A DNA stretch of 64,000 nt, from contig OZ024875.1 of NCBI GenBank assembly GCA_964017185.1, positions 27,227,456 to 27,291,455 of the forward strand, given 5' to 3'. Within the stretch, counting starts at the first letter, position 1; each line of letters starts with the position of its first letter. Below the pieces are notes generated by a model. The model saw nothing but the letters and a program-made list of their open reading frames with translations, ran no database searches and was not told the origin of the DNA. Position numbers and translations under genes: made by a program. This DNA is from Rugalucina vietnamica (Eukaryota; Mollusca; Bivalvia; Lucinida; Lucinidae). Positions 12,110-22,067 of this stretch are shown here, piece by piece.

Positions 12110-14161
12110 AATTTTCGTAGACTAGTAAATTTTACCCGTCTCGACGTAGCAGTAAGATGATTGCGGCGATGAAGACAAATAAGATACCCACATACACACA
12201 CACTCACACAATCTCAAATAAGACATACACAGAGGAAAAGAGAAAAAAAAATGACAAATTTGACCTTTGACCTCGATGACCTTGACCTTTCAAAAAATGA
12301 AACCCTCAAGCTAATATCCGGGGCCGCCCTCCACCTTCCCTCCAAGTTTGGTGAAGATCGGCCCAAGGACCTGGGAGGAACAAACAAAAAAACAACATAA
12401 ATTTGACTTTTGACCCAACTGGACCCATAAATCTTAATCAGGGATCAACCCGTGTACACTCACCAACTTTCATGCAAATCAGACCAAGGACTGTCGTGTT
12501 ACAGAAATTTGACCTTTGACCTCGATGACCTTGACCTTTAAAAAATGAACCCCTCGGCTAAAATCCAGGGCCTCCCTCAACCTTCCCACCAAGTTTGGTG
12601 AAGATTGGCCCAAGGACCTGGGAGAAACAAACAGAAAAAAAACAACATAAATTTGACCTTTGACCTCGATGACCTTTGTCCCAATTGGACCCATAAATCT
12701 TAATCAGGGATCAACCTGTATACACTCACCAAGTTTTATGTAAATCAGACCAAGGACTGCTGAGATATATAAATTTGACATTTGACCTCTATGACCTTGA
12801 CCTTTAATAAATGAATCCCTCGAGCTAATATCCGGAAATTCGGTGAAGATCGGCCCAAGGACCTGGGAGAAGTAGGGGAACAAACAGAAAAAGAAACATG
12901 ACCAACAGAAAAAAACCATAAATTTGACCTTTGACCTCGATGACCTTTGACCCAATTGGACCCATAAATCTTAATCAGGGATCAACCTGTATACACTCAG
13001 CAAGTTTCATGCAAATCGGACCAAGGACTGCTGAGATACAGAAATTTGACCTTTGACCTCGATGACCTTGTCCTTTTAAATAATTAACCCATCGAGCTAA
13101 TATCCGGGGCCGCCCTGTATACACTCACCAAGTTTCATGCAAATCGGCTTATGGACTGCCGAGATACAGAAATTTGACCTTTGACCTCGATGATATTGAC
13201 CTTTGGAAAAATGAACCCCTCCAGCTAATATCTTGGGCCGCCCTCAACCTTACCACCAAGTTTGGTGAAGATTGGCCCAAGGACCTGGGAGGAACAAACA
13301 GAAAAAACCCATAAATTTGACCTTTGACCTCGATGACCTTTGACCCAATTGGACCCATAAATCTTAATCAGGGATCAACCTGTACACACTCACCAAGTTT
13401 TATGTAAATCGGACCAAGGACTGCTGAGATATAGAAATTTGATCTTTGACCTCGATGACCTTGACCTTAAATAAATGAATCCCTCGAGCTAATATCCGGA
13501 AGTTCGTTGAAGATCGGCCCAAGGACCTGGGAGAAGTAGGGGAACAAACAGAAAAAAAACATGACCAACAGAAAAAACCCGATAAATTTGATCTTTGACC
13601 TCGATGACCTTTGACGCAATTGGACCCATAAATCTTAATCAGGGATCAACCTGTATACACTCAGCAATTTTCATGCAAATCGGACCAAGGACTGCTGAGA
13701 TACAGAAATTTGACCTTTGACCTCGATGACCTTGACCTTTTTAATAATTAACCCATCGAGCTAATATCCGGGGCCGCCCTGTATACACTTACCAAGTTTC
13801 ATGCAAATCGGACCAAGGACTGCCGAGATACAGAAATTTGACCTTTGACCTCGATGACCTTGACCTTTGGAAAAATTAACCCCTCGAGCTAATATCTGGG
13901 GCCGCCCTCAACCTTCCCACCAAGTTTGGTGAAGATCAGCCCAAGGACCTGGGAGGAGTAGGGGAACAAACAGAGAAAAAAAAACAAATTTGACCTTTGA
14001 CCTTGATGACCTTGACCTTTCAAATAATGAACCCCTCAAGGTCATATCCGGGGCCGCCCTCCACCTTCCCTCCAAGTTTGGTGAAGATCGGCCCAAGGAC
14101 CTGGGAGGAGTAGGGGAACAAACAAACAAACAAACAGACAAACGTTGCTCAAATTATAGTA
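12110..14161 (+). repeat. Tandem array rich in DR1 nuclear-receptor motifs, inserted in X copy 1
   Basis: Tandem subunits of about 128, 250 and 265-271 bp build a higher-order unit of 664 bp (12787-13450 repeated at 13451-14114). Each subunit contains TTTGACCTTTGACCTCGATG. Ten perfect TGACCTTTGACCT motifs occur, near 12261, 12510, 12654, 12924, 13046, 13174, 13318, 13711, 13839 and 13991, with mutated ones in between. A further AATTTGACC-to-AATTGGACC block alternates with them. The array is followed by an (AACA)n/(CAGA) microsatellite (14116-14141). The flanking X element is split at 12109/14162, which shows that this block was inserted. The layout resembles the tandem-core elements at 284 and 4545, but no terminal inverted repeat was identified. 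Confidence 0.7.
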
Positions 14162-14222
14162 TGATACGTGAGCGATACGCCGCTCATACGTGAATGTACA
14201 CGTGACAGCGCTTTTAATATGG
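14162..14222 (-). mobile_element. Terminal end of X copy 1
   Basis: Reverse complement of the X terminus at 16722-16770 (GCTGTCAC..., CACGTATNAGCGGCGTATCG). It is separated from the rest of copy 1 by the 2 kb tandem array. Confidence 0.6.
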
Positions 14223-14747
14223 GGGTAACCCGATGGGTAATTTTTCAGTATTCGTGCAGCTGAGTGCAGACGAGTCACTTTTCTCTCTAGCTATAAGTGA
14301 TTTTTTCCGAAGTTTCACATGACTTATTGAACTGCCCTCGTTACCTGAATGACATAGATCGTTGTGTTTATGCTTGGGGTTATTTTTTTCTCGATTTGCT
14401 CGACCGTGTGTAGACATTTCAGTCAATAAGTATATAATAAGTATATCATACTTATATGTTAACACAGATTATTTATCCAATACGTACATTATTCATAGGC
14501 AAGTTCTTCGAAAAGGAAAAGCCATGATATTAAACTGAGCGCAAACTGTATCTCTGAATAGAACAAATGTTCGGATACAAATTCTACCGTTGTCAACGAC
14601 TGAGACTGAGTGGAAATACTAATATCAAATTCGCTTGTGAATGTGAACGAGTAATGAACATACGCGATCATGTAGGTTTCAAATTCGACAAAACATTGGC
14701 AAACTTCTAGAAATTTTGAAAAGACTGTTTCCACTAACCTACTACCA
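14223..14747. other. Gap before the Stum-like coding exon
   Basis: No repeat or gene recognised. It ends in a likely splice acceptor with branch-point-like CTAAC and CTACTACCAG at 14748. Confidence 0.35.
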
Positions 14748-14751
14748 GATT

Positions 14752-14912
14752 ATGGGTAAGGGAGAGGGGCACGGCGATGGAGCGGGGACAGCCCGAGGGA
14801 AGACAGAGAGGGTCGCCGTGCCAGCAATGCCGATGTGGCTGGCAATTACATGCTGCGTTCTCAACTTTCTTATTCCTGGATTTGGTATGTACAATAATAT
14901 TATTGTCTGTCC

Positions 14913-14947
<35 letters not shown>

Positions 14948-17900
14948 CGTCCGTCCGTCCGAGCGTCCGTCCGTCCGTCTGTCTGTCTGTCTGGCTCTAT
15001 ATACTTGCATGTCTGTATCTCTTCATCTACAATGGGTGTGAGGACTAATAGTAATGTCTAATTAGGTGTTAAAATTACAATAATTATATTTACACAACAT
15101 AAAGCATGTAACATTTATAATTCAAAGTGTATGTTTGATGTTCGGCACCTTAGCAATATCAAGTACGTATGGCGTTTAAGTCGCCCACATTGCGAATCCA
15201 GGGCTTCTACAGTCTTTCGGCATGCTTACCTAATTACAAGTAGCTGTTGAGTGGGACGCAACTACGTTTGAAACTGAAATTAATGTGCACTACCATACTA
15301 CCACCACTAGTCTATCATGAAGAGATTTTCAGTAACAGTGTTTTAAGCAGCAGTCACACATTAGCGTATAAGTGAAACGCGCGCCGGGCGTTTTGAAAAA
15401 ATTGCAAAATTCCACATACGCCAGACGCACGTCAGAGACACGTTCAAAGCGCGTTACGAGCACGTTGGGTACGCTTGGTGTACGTCCGGAGCGCGTCACA
15501 GTACGTCACTAAAAATCGTCGCGCGTTTCGTGCGCGTTTGGAATAAAAAAAATTGAACATGCTCAAACATTTTCTAGAAGCTCGGCGTGTCCCGGGCGTG
15601 TGACTTATACGTTTCGAATAAGTTCCACACGCGCTACAAGCGCGTTGAATATAGGGATCAACCATGGTTTTCAGTGTTCAAACATTCGATGGATCACGAG
15701 GAAGGGGTTTGAACACAAGGCCGCAGGCCGCGTGTTCAAACCCCTTCCGAGTGATCCAGCGAATGTTTGAACACTGAAACAAACCATGGTTGATCGCTAT
15801 TCTTGCATTTTCACTCTAATCCACTTAAAAACTCTTGAAAATAGCATTAACAACGTAAAAACTCACCGAAAACCGCGGAGCTTCTTCAACGTCGGCCATT
15901 TTGTTTAGAACGAAACACATGACGTCACGTCGCATTGACCAATGACGTCGGCCAAAACCCATGTTCAAACGGCACGTGAATTTCATGATTTGAACATGGG
16001 TTTAGCTGTTTGAATACGGCTTTCGACCAATCGAAAACTGCTTCAAACAGCTATGCGCATAGATTTCTATGCAAGAATCCGTTTTCGATTGGTCGAAAGC
16101 CGTGTTCAAACAGCAAAACCCATGTTCAAATCATGAAATTCACGTGCCGTTTGAACATGGGTTTTGGCCGACGTCATTGGTCAATGCGACGTGACGTCAT
16201 TTGTTTCGTTCTAAACAAAATGGCCGACGTTGAAGAAGCTCCGCGGGTTTCGGTGAGTTTTTACGTTGTTAATGTTATTTTCAAGAGATTTTAAGTGGAT
16301 TAGAGAGAAAATGCAAGAATAGCGATCAACCCTGCGGCCTTGTGTTCAAACGCCTTCCTCGTGATCCATCGAATGTTTGAACACTGAAAACCATGGTTGA
16401 TCCCTATATTCAAACAGCTATGCGCATAGATTTCTATGCAAGAATGACGCTTCGAACGTGTTTGGCACACGTTTTAGGCACGTCATTGTACGCTACATGC
16501 GCGTTTCGATTTTATGAGATATTGCTTCAGTAGCGTGCCCCAAGCGTGTGTGAAACGCGCGTTGAACGTTTGCTGCGCGTCTGTAGCGCGTGCTTAGCGT
16601 GTCTGGGACGTAACACAAAGGTACTCTAAAACTATGAGATTATTTATACGTCCGGCACACGCCTCAGTCACGCGCTAATGTGTGACTGCTAAAGCGAGTT
16701 AAAGGTACAAACTAATAGCTCTGTCACACATTCACGTATCAGCGGCGTATCGCTCACGTATCTATGTCGATACGCCGAGGTCTGAGCCGTATTTAGCTCG
16801 AGCGACGTATGTACCACGTACGTGTGACGTTCCTGCTACGTTCCCGTGGCGTATCTGTGACGTATTTGCATTCCTATGGAATTTCACTTTCGTATGTGTG
16901 GCGTATCAAGGCGTATGTGCTACGTACGTGTGACAATATTAAGCCTATTAATTTATTCATATAAAATTCTTTATTACACAATCAGTCATCAAATACATTT
17001 TATTTTCATATTAGAGCGATATTCTTCGCCCACGGCATTAATACCTGGGCCCAGAATTACAATGCTTCCTTAACTCTTAAGGTCTACCTTAACTTAAGAT
17101 TTTCCTTAAAATCGACAAAAGTGCATTACAATCGATTTTCTTACTTTAAGGTAGACCTTAACTTGAGGAAAAACTTAAATATTTAAGGTTACTCGATAGC
17201 TACCTTAACTTAAGATTTTACTTAGACTAGATAAATAATGCTCGGTTAATGCATTATTCAAGGGAGTTTTAATAATATGTTTATGCACACTGTGTAACCT
17301 TGCAATGCTACGTTACGTATATCACATTTTTCGCCATAATATTTTTCACGTAACGGAGATGGTTGTGTAGAGCGTGTGCAGGAGTGGGAGACTTTTTCAG
17401 TTCCTAATCTTGTTTTAGTTTAACTTCATTTTTGGTTAAACGAAACAACTCGAGACTTGTCTGTCCACATGTGCATGTGGAATTATTATAAATTGAAAAA
17501 TTAAGATGTTGCATGCCCGATGTGGCTTAATAACTACTCAGTCAACAATTTTAAGTCATGTCGAGACATTGCTTCCATGAAAATTTACAAGTAATGTGTT
17601 GGGTAAGTTAGTCGTTTCTTTGATGCTTTACGTCATAATCAACAGATATAGGCATGTCGATACGTTGCTTCAGTTTTATATCAATATTTGGATGTCATGA
17701 CACACCCAGGATTACCTGTTACAGCGAACTCGGAGGTTCGGGGAACTCGGAGGTAAACAATGGAAGACGCCTTAGACTAGGGTCAGTATAATATCATTTT
17801 TAATATCACATAACGGTAAAATCAGAACTTATTGGTGTTTTGGGCTTAGAGGTGTTATAATAAGCAAACAATTTATGAACAGTGTAGCCGTCTTTGTCCT

Positions 17901-20391
17901 CACATTAACATGCTAAAGTATTTCGAACTCAGAATTATGCTCACGCAGCAAGAAAATTTGTATTATCAGGTAAATAGTGGACGACCAATAACATTTTTCA
18001 ACACACTGGCAGCTACATTTCAAAATTTAGGCTTTCTCCTCGAGATTTTAAGCACCCTTACGCATGATTACAAAAGGATAAACTCCCCAGGCTTAAAAAC
18101 ATTAAGATGGTGTCACATCTTTTGATACGGGAATTCTCGGAGTAATTTTGAAATATAATATTGGGAACTCGGAGGGACGGTTTTGGAGATTCGGAGGTAT
18201 TTCAACATTTAAAGAGCCGTTTTTCCTCTCTTTTTTATATTGATAATGCTTATCTGAGAGTATATTTGTTTGAATCACTTCCATTTGCCTACGAATTAAG
18301 GAAAGGTAAGCACAGAACGTTTATTCTGATTGTTGTGACACGGTAAGTATGCGCACATGCGTATTGGGGAGTAGGTGTTTGATGTATACCAGGAAAGGAG
18401 ATGACCAACAAGCAAGCTACCATCTATGCAATCTAAACCCCTTACATCCCATCTTGTGTGCATTATTTATTTTTATTCACATTATCGACTGTGAGTACTC
18501 GGTAGAATCTTTCAATGATGCACATAAAAAACAAAGTCATTTTACAGCTTATAAAACGGCTGCCATGATGCTAAATTTTCTTGGCCAACTTTCGATTGGG
18601 AGAAATACGGAGAGGGGAGGATATTTTTTGTCAGTGCCCTCGTCTGCGTTTGAACTCGATCGACCTGAAAAATCTTGTGCACACGTTTTTACTTGAACAT
18701 ACAGAATACAGGTTTTCTTTCAAGAGCTGATGATACTTTATGTACATTTCATAGTTTTAGTTTAAGTTATGGTAACTGAGTGGCCGCCTATTGGGCAATA
18801 GCTGCTCACTCGGCTTACGATATGTTCTCTCAGTATAAGTACCTAATTGTAAATTTGTTTTTTTTTCCTGCCTCCGTTTCGTTGGGGTCGGAATTTCTTT
18901 CTGATTGCGCCTTTTCCTGACCATTGCCAACTTGTACCTTTTTATATCAAGATCTCCCTTTTTGACACTTTGAATTATGAGATTATAACAGATTTTGGCA
19001 AAATGTTTCAGACGAGTTAAGCTCATCGTGGGACGGTTTTCTGATGCGGTCGCTCAATTCTTCTTATTATTGTCTGATGTCCCTTTCACCTTGTTTCAGA
19101 CATATCGAGACGACTCCATCAATAGGTTGGGCGAACACGGGAGAACCCCAGAATAAATTTCTGACACACGCGCAAGCAGAACTTGGCTTGCTGAGAGTGG
19201 ATTGAACACATGCGGTTAGTGATTGAATGATTAAGAGTCGCTTAAATGAAATAGACAACATAATAATCATGCCAAATAATTATACTGTTAAATATGTTAA
19301 TAATAAGTTCGTGCCATACATTTAGGTTAGAGTAACATACATGTAGGTTAGAGTGACATATTAATGTATATTTGGTACTTTACATATTAACTGGACTGTA
19401 TGCCATAAAATTAAAGCCTAGTTTGCCCCAGAAGCAAAATCATGAGTCATTTTCAATGAACTGACCCTCCGATTTCCCTGTATCCTAAATTTGACATTAC
19501 TCCGAGTTATCCAGATCATACCTCCGATAATTACCGTACCCAAAATTGTGATACCTCCTACATTTACCTGGGTAAAAACACTGGATATTTTGCATATATG
19601 AGGCTAAAATTTTGCATGATGCTCATTAAGACACTGTATTTTAAGAAACCAGCCGCTGTTTAATGCGAAAATATCGTAAATACTCAAAATTAAGTGGTCC
19701 GAATCGAAAGTGCTTTACAGTCATGCAATTTCCAGTTTACATTATTTATTTTTGATTGAAAATTGACGTGTCAGCTTAAACTGATGGTGCATGCAGGGGC
19801 TTCGTCTTCTAAACTTTGTATGTGCGATATGTTAAATTTTCTAAAATGAACGCAAGAGTTCAAAATAAAATAGGATAAATACTGCCCCTAGTCGGATTTG
19901 CCTTCCATTGTTTACCTCCGAGTTCCCCGAACCTCCGAGTTCCCTGTAACAGGTAATCCTGGGTGTGACAGGCGAGATGTGCTTTAAGATATAACCACCC
20001 AAGTATTTTACAACAAAAGGTTATATGTATGGCGCATGTTTGACCATTTTTTCTGGACAGGCCCAGAGCTGGTCGATCAGTCAATTATAGATTTTAACTG
20101 CATGTACGAACAGACCATCTATTTCTCACGGCCCCAATGGGTAATGAAATTGTCGGGTTTGGGAACCAAAACAGTGAGAAAAGGTTAGTAATACATGGGG
20201 CTCTCGCCATGGAATTCGGCAATCCATGCATTCGCGCTCCCCGGGAGCGCGTTCTGAAGATCATCTTTGTAAAATAAAAATTTGTGAAAAAAAAAAAAAT
20301 ATCGTATCTTTTTGTCCTGCCTGCGCACATGCACATGTGAGTGATGGTGGGTGAATGTTTAAAAGAAAGAAAGAAAGAAAGAAAGAAAGAA

Positions 20392-20439
<48 letters not shown>

Positions 20440-20833
20440 ACAATTCTCGTACACTCACACATCGGACATTTTGCCTTGTCTTGCTTTCTTTGTCGACTTA
20501 TAAGGGGTCTCTGATCAGGGTTTAATTTTTATGAACTGATGATTGCGAAATATTACCCATACTACCACCCTTTGAATGTTTTCACTGCTTTCCAAAGGAA
20601 GTAAGTAAGTAAGTATTATATACATACAGTCGTCATTATATACTATTATGATAATGCTTCCTTGGATTATTTCCATCACCACGTTTGTCTTCGACATGAG
20701 TCTTTACACGCGTGTAATACTATGATGTGTAACAATGATGAATTGCAAGAAAAATAACTTTTGATAAAAAGATAACAAAGCAAAACATGAATAACGTTCA
20801 TTGGATTCTAAAATAACAGAAATAATAAAAAAG

Positions 20834-20873
<40 letters not shown>

Positions 20874-22033
20874 AAGAAAAAAAAAGAAAAAAGAAAAACA
20901 AAGAAAAAGTAAAGAACAAAAAAATGCCTTCATTAGGTATCGAACTCAGAGCCAAAGTTTCAAGTTGCAAGTGGTGAAACGGACGTCTTAACCACTGCAC
21001 CACAGAGTCTAATACGGGTGTAACGATAAACCAATGGTTATAATTAAAATATTGCAACTATGCATTATGCCGCTTACGCGATATAAAACTTATTAGTTTT
21101 CGTGTTGTTCCGGTAAGGTTTTCGACTGTTTCCGAAGCAGACACGTAAGGTTTTACGAAAACTTCACCTTAGTAAAGGTCTGTCATAAAGTGTATTACAA
21201 ATGCGCTTTTTAAGGAAAATCCTAGCTAAGGTAAAAACTTAACTTAAACCGCTAAGGAGACCTTAACTTAAGGAATGATTGTAATTCTGGGCCCTGGAAA
21301 TTAAGTCGGGTCTTATCGGTGCATTTTACGGATACTCACGGAAATTCCAGATAGAAAATAATATTTATTGTTTTTTGGTCCTTGCTCAAACAGACCAATT
21401 TATCGTTGAGCTACAAAAATAAAAAATACACCAGATTAAAATATAATATTTCTACTACATTAGACCGTTTGTGACGCCTAACATTTATGTAAAATTATAG
21501 CTTAAAATTGTTGCTGAAGTCATGTACCTAGGCGTATTTAACCGCGTTTTACGGAAATTTTGCTATATATTTAATTAAATTGCGTACAACAAGACGGCCG
21601 TCCCCAAACAGACCATTTTATAATAGCGCTACGTCAAAAATTTAAAAACTATGGTAAAGATAAAGAATTATACTTTCTAACGCCGTTCGTGATATAAAAA
21701 TATCATAAGAAATAAGAAAGTTACAAAGTGTTAAATATTTTTTCCCCATATGTTTTATACAATTTATTGGCCAATACCTGTAGAAGTGCTAGTACGAGTA
21801 AAGTACCCCATGCGTATGTATGGCATACGAAGTGTACGCGTGACGTATCTACGGCGTATGTACTACGTTCCATTCTTATCTGCGGCGTATCTGTTCTGTA
21901 CCAATTGCTTTTTAATACCTTTGAGAATAAACGGTTGTGTTCACTTTGTTCATGCAATTCGCACATTATAGTTATCAATTATCAGAGGTCGAAGATGCCA
22001 CCGGAGAAATCTAGGTTATCTAGATTAACGCCG

Positions 22034-22067
<34 letters not shown>

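Larger units (their letters stand above)
17047..21294. mobile_element. Element Z: GGGCCC-ended terminal inverted repeat element
   Basis: Starts GGGCCCAGAATTACAATG and ends with the inverse, CATTGTAATTCTGGGCCC-like, at 21277-21294. The subterminal regions on both sides are rich in CCTTAACTTAAG/AAGGTAGACC motifs (17060-17220 and 21150-21270). The GGGCCCAG terminus resembles PIF/Harbinger-type MITEs, as at 27608-27817, but no clear target duplication was found. Inside are a SINE-like copy, element W, a (GAAA)n run and a tRNA-like SINE. Flanking 16935-17046 and 21295-21805 is unassigned sequence that also interrupts X. Confidence 0.5.

Noticed and set aside
18349-18696. 115-codon frame inside element W as a possible transposase
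   Set aside because: Too short, no DDE-type or zinc-finger pattern, and no continuation in neighbouring frames.
20094-20462. Phe/Leu/Ser-rich minus-strand frame
   Set aside because: Translation of a (GAAA)n microsatellite.
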